NCBI GenBank assembly: GCA_052387905.1
Contig: JBQTIR010000030.1
Span: 1 to 64,000, forward strand
Origin: JBQTII01 sp052387905
Lineage (GTDB): Bacteria; Actinomycetota; Actinomycetes; Sporichthyales; Sporichthyaceae
Reading direction: 5' to 3'
DNA: 64,000 nucleotides
The notes beneath the pieces are model-generated. The model worked only from the letters and a program-made list of their open reading frames with translations. It was not told the origin of the DNA and did no database searches. The position numbers were made by a program, and so were the translations under genes. This document shows positions 27,301-36,700 of the stretch, piece after piece; within the stretch, counting starts at the first letter, position 1, and every line of letters starts with the position of its first letter.

Positions 27301-27837
27301 ACCTCGCCCACACCGCCAGCGGCCTTCGACGCGAGCACCAGCCTTGTACTGGACGACTCCGACGACGCGCTGACGACAGCGGAGGGCGAGGCGGCCTGGC
27401 GGATCTGGCTCGGGTTGTCCAATGTGCTCGGGCATGCCAGCACCCGGCTCGTGGACGCGCGCACCGCCGGCATGGAGCCGGGACCAGCTCCCGACCTGGC
27501 CTATCTCACGACGCCGGGGTCGCAGCAGGTGATGATCGAGATCGACGTCCCACCGCGATGGCGGCGTCTGCTGGACGCGGCGATCGACGACCGCGAGCGC
27601 CACCTGCTCCATGCCTTGGCGCAGGAGACCCGTCAACTCCCGGAACAGGGATACGAGTTGCCGGACGGTACGCCGCTGGACCTTGCCTGGCCGGATCTCG
27701 GCATCGCCGTCATATTCGACGCCGACCCGGGTGGGGTCTACGGCGCGATCCGCCGGATGGGCTGGCGGGTACTGGGACCCGACCTGACCGGCCTGCTCGA
27801 CCTCCTACCCGCCGATTCCGCGATGGGAACTTCCTGA
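21316..27837 (+). CDS. Giant DEAD-box/DUF1998 helicase (DruE/MrfA-type)
   Basis: A 2173-residue SF2 helicase. Walker A is near residues 104-112 (TGTGSGKTE), DEFH near 235, SAT near 276 and motif VI (QRIGRAGR) near 1105. A cysteine-rich DUF1998-type region follows, with HDVVPGGTGYLADFA near 1645-1660 and CPCG...CPSC near 1678-1692. About residues 1800-1870 (PDFEL, FTDGRRWH, DDAVKRAGL) resemble a degenerate PD-(D/E)XK/DUF559 fold. DruE, DrmA/DrmB and MrfA share parts of this architecture; here helicase and DUF1998 are fused. GTG 21316 follows GGGAGG. The next gene overlaps by 1 bp. Confidence 0.85.
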   Translation: MNAPLLPSLQAAELRRSITDYLATTFALTDDDVRAALQAFLMHPERGIFRGPYARLRLPFAPAVQDWQRDLDWSPVGFTPHTHQAAAWARLSSKHRRPLPTLVTTGTGSGKTEAFLIPVLDHVRRARAAGQVGIKALILYPMNALANDQAGRLARTIAGDERLAGVSAGLYTGEEQAQRTKVTKDGLITSREFMRDDPPDILLTNYKMLDQLLLRAADVRLWTGAGESLTYLVLDEFHTYDGAQGTDVAMLLRRLGSALGLSRTDAPLGDVTPVATSATLGGGSNEAFDAMRQFAATVFGLPFDSNEMFGQASVIRETRVSGEEWLAAVGHHGEAERYRERPRATAGALARAIRAAAQEDDSPVRAAEALLAALVDRAESAGDGGEQTALGQHDAARLRASDALPAVLARLPLTRELLAACSRPTGLADVAGQVLPDDASPDRADGILAVEAYLALLSLARAQAGDAAGRSLLGVDTQLWVREVSRVDRAVATTPAFRWSDDGAHVAGQATTDNSDAGAELYLPALYCRHCGRAGWGAMKAGPTGNSLDPTAAARAASRSGDRLFRALIHAPGEAAAVARGTGTVIAELRFLDPRSLELHTASGADLDDELRVPVLTNWDDDAAARREECPSCNARDAIRFLGSSISTLTSVALAALFGSPHLETEEKKSLLFTDSVQDAAYLAGFVQSRSHTLSLRAAVHEVVPGEPLSLPELSEAIRAYAVDPVRRYRLVPPALSERDRFRPYWSEQGTTKERRAAQLAVGRRLDFDLALEFGLNSRTGRTLELTGSVVAEVDLGSTDTVFRAAQAAIRAAREQHTLSDDLDAAAADGPQDPDRRLRAWVRGVLERMRTQGGIAHPWLDSYLDDDGNRWFLTGGRGHRAEEGLPAFSRGRPAPTFPTSKSIEDRLDGFTALSSWYARWAERQLRVTPRDGALLTRALFERATQAGWVTAVSTRGGATVYRLPSDRILVGLPDPASLAAGDHAVRCDVCRTLTPGAIAVIADLHEAACLRQGCPGRLRRAPRGEDYYRRLYAGGDMRRVVAREHTSLLPDAERLLVEEGFKHGAGPDSPNVLAATPTLELGIDIGDLSTVLLASLPRSVAAYVQRIGRAGRLTGNALVIAFARGRGLSAQRLAAPLSMIDGDVRPPATYLDAMEILQRQYVAWLFDRRSRESAATRRSDPRNAAALFADGWEKDTVLGDLLNAAVENASSLTDEFLALFGSLVRPDTAEALRGWAGAGAAPDEVVGIQGLVHRAVRGYHAEVDELRHREQTLADRIPELEAAAASALATVDDMRDLKLARSELRYVRKRRGALEVQPWIAALEQRSVLPNYRLLDDRVFLDVTLRWVDPDTDELQEEPRSYDRGSPLALTEWAPGATFYAQGVAVRIDALDVGTDLDSVLELWRMCAHCGAAHVTRVASPQDAAHPAPACCPRCGDPAIADTGQVVPVVPLARVSAQIRRDEAAITDARDERDSLGFNVVSAADIDPDAVTDAWQLRGYPFGAEYVRAATIRWVNLGRRGASGADRILAGRQIHAPLFTVCPGCGVVPAAQGRDPVQARHRAWCPHRKEISAPWREVALGRTLRTQAVRLLVPPQFALDAFAAPSFRTALLLGLREILGGDPDHLAILEVQAPVEGQDRLALLLHDVVPGGTGYLADFARPDRVRELLHAAYESVRACPCGDRDVLACPSCLLPFARAAEVPYVSRARAEQLLADILTEPVAAEGGSPIWRDWNVDSLRSVVDIPAPSPESHLEQRFRTAFLGALKARGATITEKPQLAGSVAQIGMPGSRFRRWTLRPQVLVAGCKPDFELLSDDPAIPAVYVFTDGRRWHATAATNRVADDAVKRAGLRTAGHLVWAVTADDLTVFEAIRAGQQMAPPRCSAWFGPQIRERLTGLRNADTPVVPAGSINDDLLAADAVTQLVSWVTDPNPDGWRRLATGLPLAFIAAPDGTWARHQLPAVARALLTGGPAPDHAVDGLPTWSWRTHHLVFAATSPTPPAAFDASTSLVLDDSDDALTTAEGEAAWRIWLGLSNVLGHASTRLVDARTAGMEPGPAPDLAYLTTPGSQQVMIEIDVPPRWRRLLDAAIDDRERHLLHALAQETRQLPEQGYELPDGTPLDLAWPDLGIAVIFDADPGGVYGAIRRMGWRVLGPDLTGLLDLLPADSAMGTS

Positions 27838-30095
27838 TGGGCATCACGCTGTCCCGCGAGTTCGCCAAGTCCCTGGATCTCGACGGGTCGCTTAAGCAAC
27901 GGGCCTGGGACTTCACCGTCAAAGTCATGACTGACCCGACAGCGCCGGGACTGCACATCGAACCGATCAAAGGTTCCCGCGACCCACGGGTGCGCACCGG
28001 CCGCGTCAATGACAACTACCGGGCCGTCATGTTCCTCGTGCGCGAGGGGGAGGACCCCGAATTCGTCCTCGCCGCGATCAAGAAGCACGACGAGGCGAAC
28101 GCTCTTGCTGAACGCATCATGCTGCGGGTCAACCCCATCAGTGGCGTTCTCGAACTTGACTCGGACCCGGAGCCGGCACCCGACGCCGCTGCGGCATCCA
28201 CCATTGCTCCCCGAAATCACGACATCACCGCCACTGGGCCGCTCGCCCCGTTCGACCCGGCCGAGCTCGAAGCGGTGGGCATTAACCCCCGCGTGGCCGC
28301 CGCCGCGGTCGCCGCAGCAACCGAGGACGCGTTACTGCATGTCGCCGGCCAAGCACCGCCCTGGCAAGGGGAGGTGCTGGTCTGTATCGCCACCGGTATG
28401 TCCATCCAGGACGCGCTGCAAAGCCTGAGTCTTGCAGCGGCCCTCCCTGGCGAACGCGACGCCGACGATGACGAAGGCGAGGCGGAAATCGAAGCCGCCG
28501 AGGACGCCGTCGAGCGCGCTCTTGCCCTGCCCGCATCGCAGATGGAGTTCGTCCGGATCAGCAGCGACGACGAGCTTCGTCGAATCCTCGAAGGGACATT
28601 CGCCCAATGGCGGGTGTTCCTCCACCCCGAACAGCGGCGCTACGTGCGCGGCCGGTTCAACGGCGCCTTCCGGCTGGGTGGTGGCGCTGGCACCGGCAAG
28701 ACTGTGGTGGCGCTGCACAGAGCTCGGCATTTGGCCGAGCGGCCCGACGTCCGGGTAATCCTTACAACGTTCACCACCACGCTCGCGGATAACCTCTCGC
28801 GAGATCTACGTGTGCTTGACCCCCAGTCCCTGCTGGCTGCCAGCCTCGGCGAACCTGGCGTCCTGGTCCGCGGAATCGACAAGGTCGCCCTCGCCGTCCT
28901 CAGCGCCGTTGGTTCGGAGGTTCGCGCCGAGGCGTCGGCGGGACTGAGCGCGGGCGGCGGTTCACTTACTCCGCTGGACGATCAACAGAACCGGTCTTTG
29001 TGGGTCGAGGCCGCCAAGCAAGGTGGCCTGACGGGTGATCTCGCCTCGCCGACGTTCCTTGCCTCCGAATACCGGACCATCTTCTTGGGCAACGACGTCC
29101 GGACTCGCGAGGCCTACCTGAAAGTCCCCCGTCCGGGACGCGGGACCCGTCTCAACCGCGCCGAGCGTCTCGCCGTCTGGCAGGCCGTTGAGGTCTACCG
29201 TCGGCGTCTCGCATTGGAGCAGTCCGCGAGTTTCGCCGAGATCGCGCTGGTGGCTGCGCGGGCAGCGGACCTGCACGCTGACCGGACCGGTCTGCGGTTC
29301 GCGAACCACGTGATCGTTGACGAAGCCCAAGACCTCAACCCAGGCCATTGGCGGCTGCTGCGATCCCTCGTCGCGGAGGGACCGGACGACCTGTTCATCT
29401 CCGAGGACTCCCACCAGCGGATCTACGGCGAGAAGGTCACGCTGTCCCGGTTCGGGATTGCCGTCCGGGGGAGATCGCGCAGACTCACCCTCAACTACCG
29501 GACCACCGCCGAGAACCTGCAGTTCGCCCTCGGCATCCTCCGCGGCGTCGACGTCACCGACATTGATGGCGAAGCGGATTCCACAGACGGGTACCGCTCG
29601 GCGATGTGGGGGCCGGCGCCTCAGCTCTGCCGTTGCGATTCGTTGAGCGACGAGCTCGACACCGTGGCCGAGATCGTGGCTGGGTGGCTCGCGGAGAAGA
29701 ACAATGATGGCGAAAACGTCGTCGAGCCCGGATCTATCGGCATCCTCGCCCGCAACGCGAAGGACCGCGATCTAGCCGCGCAAGGCCTGCGCGATCGCGC
29801 CCTGCGCGCGCACGTCGTCGCCGGCTCCGACACCGGTCGTTCTGATGCTCCGCGTCTGATGACGATGCACCGGGCCAAGGGTCTGGAGTTCAGCCGGGTG
29901 ATCCTGTTCCGTACTGATGCCGCTGCGATGCCCTCGGAATGGGCGTTGAAGGACACCGCGGCGGACGAACGGCAGGACATCCTCGACCGGGAACGATTCC
30001 TGCTCTACGTCGCCGCTTCACGTGCCCGCGACCTGCTCGTTGTGACCTGGCACGGCGAGCGATCGCCGTTCCTGCCCACCACCTCAGCCACCTAA
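27837..30095 (+). CDS. SF1 (UvrD/Rep-like) helicase with N-terminal RelE-like domain
   Basis: A 752-residue protein. Residues about 1-95 read like a RelE/ParE-superfamily domain (PGLHIEPIKGS, RVNDNYRAV, AIKKHDEANALA). A linker is followed by a UvrD-type helicase: Walker A GGAGTGKTVV near 281, motif II VDEAQD near 494, and C-terminal MHRAKGLEF and VAASRARD. The RelE-like part may cut RNA or may be only a binding fold; I cannot verify catalytic residues. The ATG overlaps the previous stop by 1 bp. The helicase would unwind or translocate on single-stranded DNA. Confidence 0.8.
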   Translation: MGITLSREFAKSLDLDGSLKQRAWDFTVKVMTDPTAPGLHIEPIKGSRDPRVRTGRVNDNYRAVMFLVREGEDPEFVLAAIKKHDEANALAERIMLRVNPISGVLELDSDPEPAPDAAAASTIAPRNHDITATGPLAPFDPAELEAVGINPRVAAAAVAAATEDALLHVAGQAPPWQGEVLVCIATGMSIQDALQSLSLAAALPGERDADDDEGEAEIEAAEDAVERALALPASQMEFVRISSDDELRRILEGTFAQWRVFLHPEQRRYVRGRFNGAFRLGGGAGTGKTVVALHRARHLAERPDVRVILTTFTTTLADNLSRDLRVLDPQSLLAASLGEPGVLVRGIDKVALAVLSAVGSEVRAEASAGLSAGGGSLTPLDDQQNRSLWVEAAKQGGLTGDLASPTFLASEYRTIFLGNDVRTREAYLKVPRPGRGTRLNRAERLAVWQAVEVYRRRLALEQSASFAEIALVAARAADLHADRTGLRFANHVIVDEAQDLNPGHWRLLRSLVAEGPDDLFISEDSHQRIYGEKVTLSRFGIAVRGRSRRLTLNYRTTAENLQFALGILRGVDVTDIDGEADSTDGYRSAMWGPAPQLCRCDSLSDELDTVAEIVAGWLAEKNNDGENVVEPGSIGILARNAKDRDLAAQGLRDRALRAHVVAGSDTGRSDAPRLMTMHRAKGLEFSRVILFRTDAAAMPSEWALKDTAADERQDILDRERFLLYVAASRARDLLVVTWHGERSPFLPTTSAT

Positions 30096-30640
30096 TCTCG
30101 ATCCACCGAGGGCTCAAGCCTGTCGGTGGCGACACACACCGCACCCCACCCAGCGGAATGATCACCACCCCAGGTGGAGCCGGAATTCATGCATAACGGC
30201 GGTCGCAGTGGGGTTAGTTCAGGTGACCACACGTAGGCGGATGGTCACGGGGTGCTTCCGGCCGTCCGTGGTGCGTGGTGCCTTGGAGGTGCCGATGGTT
30301 CCGACGATGTGCATGGACGAGGCCGCTGCAGGCCGCCCCTTGCGGTCAAATGCGGCAACACTTTTCGACTGCTACTTCTTCGACCTCGACATCAAGCTTG
30401 GGCGCACGCCGGTGCCCACTCGTTCCGGACGACCTGCGTGCGCCTCAACCGTTGACCCGCCGCCCAACGCCGGATGCCGACCCGACGGGCGGGCTGACCC
30501 CGGCGGAGGAGCGGACACGACCGTGCCTGATCCGTCAAGCTCGCCACCTCGCGTGCCGATGAACAAGCGGATGCTGGCCCACCGCCAGGTTCAGCCCGCC
30601 GGCCTTGGGCGAGGCCGGTACGCGCTTTTCGGGGGGACCG
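30096..30640. other. 545-bp gap inside the defence operon, possible coding relic
   Basis: The only large gap within the defence operon. No convincing complete gene is seen. On the minus strand a segment ending at a TGA at 30219-30221 is open back to about 30371, with high GC at third codon positions and a protein-like ending (SSMHIVGTIGTSKAPR then HPVTIRLRVV), interrupted upstream by a TAG. This could be the remains of a small gene. The gap may also carry a separate promoter for the downstream pair of genes, but I see no clear -35/-10. Confidence 0.3.
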
Positions 30641-33600
30641 ATGTTCACCATTGGCCAGCTGGTCTCACTGCGCGCTGACGCGGGTGAGGTGGGCTCGATC
30701 GTGGCCGAGCTCGCCGACGTGGATGGAGTCGCCCGGTACCGCGTGTTCCACGGGATCGGTCGACAACGCGAGTATTCCGCCGACCAGCTGCTCCCGGTCA
30801 GCGCCGCCGTCGGCGAGGCGTCGGCGGACCTGGGCGAGTTCCAAGCTCGGCTAACGGCGGCGCGACTGCGGCAGCCGACCGACGACCAACTCGGGTCACT
30901 GGGGTCGGCCCGAATCGATTTCAACCCCTTCCAGTACCGCCCGGTATTGCGCCTACTACGTGCCGATGAGCCGCGGTTGCTGATCGCCGATGACGTCGGC
31001 GTGGGCAAGACGATCGAGGCCGGCCTGATACTCAAGGAGCTGGCGTCGCGCCGTCCGTTGGAGCGCGTGCTCATCGCGTGTCCGAAGTCGCTGACGTCGA
31101 AGTGGCGCACCGAGATGCGCACCAAGTTCGACGAAACCTTCCGGATCCTGACTTCTGAAGGGCTCAAGTACTGCCTCCGCGAGACAAACGCGGGCGGCGT
31201 CTGGCCGGAGGAGTACCGGCGCTGCATCGTGCATTACGAACTGCTCCGTCTGGAGCGTTACCTCAACGGCGCCGATGACAAGCGCGGGCGCGTGCGCGGC
31301 TTGACGGAACTGGAGCCGCCGCCCTTCTTCGACCTGGTGATCGCGGACGAGGCGCACCATATGCGCAATCCGGCAAGCAACGTCCACGCGGTGGCGCAGT
31401 TTCTGGCCGATAACAGCGAAGCGCTCGTGCTCCTCTCAGCGACGCCGATCCAACTGCGGCGCCGCGACCTCCACACGTTGGTACGCCTGCTGCGGCCGCT
31501 CCTCTACCCAGACCTTGCGTCCCTGGACTTGGCACTCGAGCCGAACAAGTTCCTCACTCGCGCAAGCCGCGCACTGCGGACCGGTGACGTCGACGCAGAG
31601 AACCGGGCGACCTTGCAGGGGCATCTCGCGGAGGCGGTCGCTACGCCGTGGGGTCGGACCACCATCGGGGTGGATCCGAGGTTCCAGGAGCTCGCCCGCC
31701 GGCTCGACGACCCGAGAACGCTCGAGGTCGGCGAGCGGGTGCGAGCCGCCCGGACGATCGAAGAACTGCACGCGCTCGCGCACTTGATGAACCGCACCCG
31801 CCGGCGCGACATCACCACGTTCACCGTTCGCGAACCGGTGACGTGCAGCGTCGCCTTCACTGCTGGCCAAAAGGCGGCGTACGAGCGCCTGCTGGAGCTG
31901 CGGGCAGAGCAACTTCGGGAGCGGCATTCCAACGCAGTGGCGAAGCTCCTCCTCGACAGCCTGGAACGCCAGGCGTCCAGCTGCTTGCCGGCGTTGCTAG
32001 CCGCCCTCGGGCCGGACGCCGCTGCCGAATTTCGCCTTGAGGACTACGCGGATACGCCCGAGGACTGGGACGGCAACCTCGACGAGGACACGATGGCCCG
32101 ACTCACCAAACATCCGTTGCACGGCCACCCAGACCTTGCTGGGCTGCTGAGAACGGCAGGTCGGGAGGACCCCAAGTTCGACACCTTGCGCCAGATCGTG
32201 GGCACCGCCGTGGACGGGGCCGGCCCCGGCAAGGTGTTGGTGTTCTCATTCTTCCTGCACACCCTCGCGTACCTGCGCGCTCGCTTGCAGGCAGCCGGCA
32301 TCCGCGTTGGCGTGGTCAGCGGCAAGGTCGACGAAACCGACCGTCAGGCCCTCCGGGACCGCTTCGCGCTCCCGCGCGACAGCCCCGGCGCGATCGATGT
32401 CCTGCTCTCCAGCGAGGTCGGTTGCGAAGGCTTGGACTACCAGTTCTGCGACCGACTGGTGAACTACGACATCCCGTGGAACCCGATGCGGGTGGAGCAG
32501 CGCATCGGCCGCATCGACCGCTACGGGCAAGCAAGCCCGAAGGTGATGATCTACAACTTCGTCACGCCCGGCACCGTCGAAGAGCGTGTGTGGAACCGCT
32601 GCTTCGAGCGCCTCGGCATATTCCGGGATGCGATCGGCGACATCGACGGAGTTCTTGGCGAGCTGGTGCAAACCCTTACCGAGATCTCCCTCGACCCCGC
32701 GCTCACTGCTGCCCAGCAGGAGGAGCGCGCTCGCCAGGAGGTCGACAACGCCGAGCGACGACTAGCTGAGGAGTCCGCGCTGGAGGATGCCAGCCATGAA
32801 CTGCTCGGCTGGGACGAAAGCCTGATGCAGGACTTCCAGGCTCTGCAGGACACCGGCCAGTGCGTAAGCCCTGCGCAGTTGCTCGCCCTCGTCCGGCGCT
32901 TCCTCGATCGACCAGACGTGCAAGCCGCCGTCACCGGAGACGAGGCCGGCACCCTGCAAGTGAAGGGTCCCAAGGCCGCGCGGGCCGCTATCGCGGCCCG
33001 GATCTCCGGCCTACCGGGCACGAAGATGAGCGACGCGCTCCGGGAATGGCTGAGCGGCGACGGTGGCGCATACCGCCTGTGCCTCGATGGGACGGGTGAC
33101 GCCCAACGGCTTGTCGACCTGCTCACCGCGGAGCATCCGCTTGTCGCCGCGGCGGTCGCGGATCTGGCTCCCGCGCAAGGCGAAGAGCTCGTCCTTCGCG
33201 CGGTGGCAACCGATCCCGGACTGCGACCCGGCCGCTATGCGTTTAGCTGGGAGATTTGGCGGGTTCACGCCGTGCGCCCCCAGGTACGGACCGTGCTCAT
33301 TGCGGTTGACGAGCGTTCCGGTGAGGCTGCCCCCGACGTCGAGGCGCGCCTGATGGCGCTGCTCACCGACGACACGGGTCGGCTGACCGCGACCGACGGC
33401 GGGTCCGGACCGTCAGCTGAGGCGGACCACCGGGCGGAGCGGTTGCGTCGCCAGGAACTGGTGGAAGCGGAGGCGACGAACGCGGTCCACCTGGCGCGCC
33501 GACGTGAGGCCTGGACAGCGCAGTACACGCGGCAGCGAGCCGCGCTGGAAGCTTTGCTGGCCACCGTGTCCGAAGGGCGAATCGCCCGCATGAATGCCGG

Positions 33601-33724
33601 GCGTATCGCGCGCCTCGACGCGGAGAACGTAGCCCGGATGAACGAGTTCGCCGGTCGAACCGTCGTCGATATCTATCGCCACCGCATGGCTTACGGGGTC
33701 CTGGAGGTTCGCAGTGGCGACTGA
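30641..33724 (+). CDS. Second SNF2/RapA-like helicase
   Basis: A 1027-residue SNF2 protein. The order is: beta-rich N-terminus (about 1-70), Walker A GVGKTIEAG near 119, DEAH (ADEAHHM) near 236, SATPIQ near 265 and motif VI (EQRIGRIDRYGQ) near 620, then a long helical C-terminus. It is more canonical than the DrmD-like helicase at 11476, which has DESH. ATG 30641 is chosen for its GGGGGG ribosome-binding site over the in-frame ATG at 30605. It overlaps the sacsin-like gene by 11 bp, so the two are coupled. Confidence 0.8.
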   Translation: MFTIGQLVSLRADAGEVGSIVAELADVDGVARYRVFHGIGRQREYSADQLLPVSAAVGEASADLGEFQARLTAARLRQPTDDQLGSLGSARIDFNPFQYRPVLRLLRADEPRLLIADDVGVGKTIEAGLILKELASRRPLERVLIACPKSLTSKWRTEMRTKFDETFRILTSEGLKYCLRETNAGGVWPEEYRRCIVHYELLRLERYLNGADDKRGRVRGLTELEPPPFFDLVIADEAHHMRNPASNVHAVAQFLADNSEALVLLSATPIQLRRRDLHTLVRLLRPLLYPDLASLDLALEPNKFLTRASRALRTGDVDAENRATLQGHLAEAVATPWGRTTIGVDPRFQELARRLDDPRTLEVGERVRAARTIEELHALAHLMNRTRRRDITTFTVREPVTCSVAFTAGQKAAYERLLELRAEQLRERHSNAVAKLLLDSLERQASSCLPALLAALGPDAAAEFRLEDYADTPEDWDGNLDEDTMARLTKHPLHGHPDLAGLLRTAGREDPKFDTLRQIVGTAVDGAGPGKVLVFSFFLHTLAYLRARLQAAGIRVGVVSGKVDETDRQALRDRFALPRDSPGAIDVLLSSEVGCEGLDYQFCDRLVNYDIPWNPMRVEQRIGRIDRYGQASPKVMIYNFVTPGTVEERVWNRCFERLGIFRDAIGDIDGVLGELVQTLTEISLDPALTAAQQEERARQEVDNAERRLAEESALEDASHELLGWDESLMQDFQALQDTGQCVSPAQLLALVRRFLDRPDVQAAVTGDEAGTLQVKGPKAARAAIAARISGLPGTKMSDALREWLSGDGGAYRLCLDGTGDAQRLVDLLTAEHPLVAAAVADLAPAQGEELVLRAVATDPGLRPGRYAFSWEIWRVHAVRPQVRTVLIAVDERSGEAAPDVEARLMALLTDDTGRLTATDGGSGPSAEADHRAERLRRQELVEAEATNAVHLARRREAWTAQYTRQRAALEALLATVSEGRIARMNAGRIARLDAENVARMNEFAGRTVVDIYRHRMAYGVLEVRSGD

Positions 33725-36700
33725 CTATGAGGCGGTCCGGCGCGACAGCCTCGCGCGATTCGGCACTGACCGGAATCTCTTCGTGCTGGTCAGTGATCAG
33801 CTGTACGGCGACCGCGCCCACTTCATCTACGAGCTGATCCAGAACGCCGAAGACGCTCGCGCGAGCACGGTGAGCTTCGACCTTCAAGGCGATCGCCTCG
33901 TACTGCGCCACGATGGCCGACCGTTCTCGTCGGCGGATGTGCGGAGCATCTGTCGCGTGGCGGCGTCCACCAAGGCCGGCGATGAATCCACCATCGGGCG
34001 ATTCGGCGTCGGCTTCAAATCGGTCTACAGCTACACGGCGCGACCCCGGATCCACTCCGGCGAGGAGCACTTTGAGATCGCGGACTTCGTCTCACCCGCG
34101 GCCGTGCGCCCGCTCGCCGGCCTCAGCGCGGACACCGTCATCATCCTGCCGTTCGATCGCGAAGGCGTCCCCGCCTCCGTCGCCCAAGCCGAGATCCGGA
34201 CCGGGCTCGCCAACCTCCGAGGCGATGACCTCCTGTTCGCCCGCTCTGTCCACACGATCGAGGTCTTGCACAACGGAGTCGTGCAGGACGTGCTATCGCG
34301 GGACCTGCCGTTCTCACCCGACGTCGTTGAGGTCACGCACCGCCGTGGCGGCCGGGTGTTCAAGCACCCCAGTTGGCTGCGCTTCAGCCGTCCGGTGCCT
34401 GGCCATCCAAACCTCAACGTGGAGATCGCGTTCAGGCGCACCGACCACGGTCCTGATGCGTACGGGACGACTTGTTCTGCGGTCGACCCTGTGTTGGACG
34501 CGACCCTCGCAGCGTTCTTCTCCACCGGACGACCGAGTGGGCTCACCTTCATCGTCCAGGCCCCGTTTCGGACCACACCCGCCCGGGACAACGTGCCCAA
34601 CGATCCCTGGAACCGCGAGTTGATCGCGGTTGCCGCCGAACTGCTTGTCGCGATCCTGCGCGAGCTCCGCGATGCCGGGCGACTGAGTGCCCGTCTGCTT
34701 GAGCTGCTTCCGTTGCGACCGGACCAGTTCGCGGAGGGCTCGCTCCTGCGCCCTCTGCATGACGCTGTCGCGCGCGCGATGGCAACCGAGCCACTGCTTC
34801 CCACGGATGAGGGCTATGTCCTGGCCGCAGAGGCCCGCAGCGCACGCACCGCGGGTCTCCGAGATCTGCTCGATCCGGAGCTCCTGCGCCTGTTCCATGA
34901 CAGCGACGGTCAGCTGCGTTGGCTCAGCCACGACATCTCCATGACGAGGACTCCGGTGCTGTGGAGCTTTCTGCGTGAGGTGCTGCGGGTGCCCGACCTC
35001 GATATGGAGTGGCTTGCGTCGCGGCTCACCGCAGACTGCCTCGACGGAGTGCCGACTGAGTGGCTTTGCAAGCTGTACGCGCTGTTGGCCGACACTCCTG
35101 CCCTGTGGCGCCCGTTCACAGGGGGAGCGAAGGCTGGCCCGTTGCGGCGGATGCCCTTCCTCCGGTGCGAGGACGGATCGATGCGCGCGCCGTTTGACTC
35201 CGATGACACCGACGTCGTGTTCCTTCCCAGCGCCGGCCGGACGACCTTTCCGACGGTGATGGAAGCGATCACCGAAGACGCGGCGGCGATCGCCTTCCTG
35301 CGCGCGCTCGGACTCCGCGAGCCCGATCGAGCCGTGGAAGTCGAGCAGTTCGTCCTACCCCGCTACGTATCGTCAGACGTCGCGATCACCGACGCGCAGT
35401 ACGCCGACGATGTGGCCGTGATGGTGGACGCGCTGGAGTCCTGTACCGGCGCGGCCCGGGGGGCACTCGTGGGCAAGATTGACCGGCACTTCGTGATTTG
35501 CGCCAGCGACACTGCAGGGCAGGGACGCTACTTCTGTCGACCCCAGGACACGTACGTCGCGAACGACGAACTCTTGCACTACGCCGCGGCGTCCGGCCAC
35601 ATGCGATTCATCGGGGCGTCCGCCCAGCTCTGGGGTTCCGCCGCGGAATGGTTGGGACTGCGGTGGCAACCGAAGCAGACTGCGGTGCCCTGTGAGGCCG
35701 ACGGCCATGTCTCGCTCACCGCTGAACCCGGCCGGCACCGACGCGGGCTTCGCGGATTTCACCCGGGATTCGAGGTCGAGGGACTCTCCGCCGCGGTGGG
35801 TGCTCCGGACTTGCGCCGGTCCGCGTACGTCTGGAACAGCGTTCTCGTGCCGAACGCGAGACGGCTCGTGGGAATCGTCGAGTGCTCGACGAGTAAGAAC
35901 TGGAAGACGGTCATCGCCGACCAGGCGAGATCTCCGGCCGGTCTGGCGGTGATCACCTCTCCGTGGCTCCCGGGTCCGGATGAGTCGTGGGTGATCCCCG
36001 CGGAAATTGATCTCGATACCCTGCCCGCGGAATTCTCCAGGTCCACCGAGCTGGCCGAAGCCCTTGGGATGATCCGCTCGGCGGTCGTCGACGCCGGCCG
36101 CCAGCTCGGGATCCCACCGGCGCTCGCCCACCGTCTCGCTACAGACCCTGCGCTCGTCGAGCGGCTCCAACGAGAGATCGCAGCGGAGACGCAAGCTCCT
36201 ACCCGGCGTTGCGAGGCCGATCCGTCATCAGAGCCAGAGGAGCCGATCGACTTTGCCACCCTGCTGGCGCAGACCTTCGAGCGGGCAAGCAAGCCGGGAT
36301 TGCCCGTCGAGGCAGGACAGCTCGGGACGGTGGCTCTGCCCGGGCAGCGGAGGGAGCGCGTGGCCGAGGAGATCCGCGACGTTGCAGAGGCCGCGGCCAC
36401 CGCGGGACCGAGGTTCTCGCTGGTGCCACGCAAGGTCTGGGATGCGAAAGACAGCACGGTGCGAACCACTCTCCGAGAGTGGTACCGGGGGCGGTGCCAG
36501 ATCTGCGATGACACGTTCTACACCCGCGACGGCCGCCCTTACTTCGAGGGCCTGCATCTGGTCTCCACCACACACGCTGCGTGGGTCGACCGCGTCGGCA
36601 ACGTCCTCGCCTTGTGCGCGACCTGTTGCGCGAAGTTCGTTCATGGCGACGTCAACGCGGCGACCTTGGTGGAGCAGGTCCTCGCCTGGCGGCCAGTTTG

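Noticed and set aside
30208..30678. 156-residue plus-strand open frame in the operon gap
   Set aside because: It runs into the following gene in another frame, is Pro/Gly/Arg-rich and shows no family motif; the minus strand has a better coding pattern.
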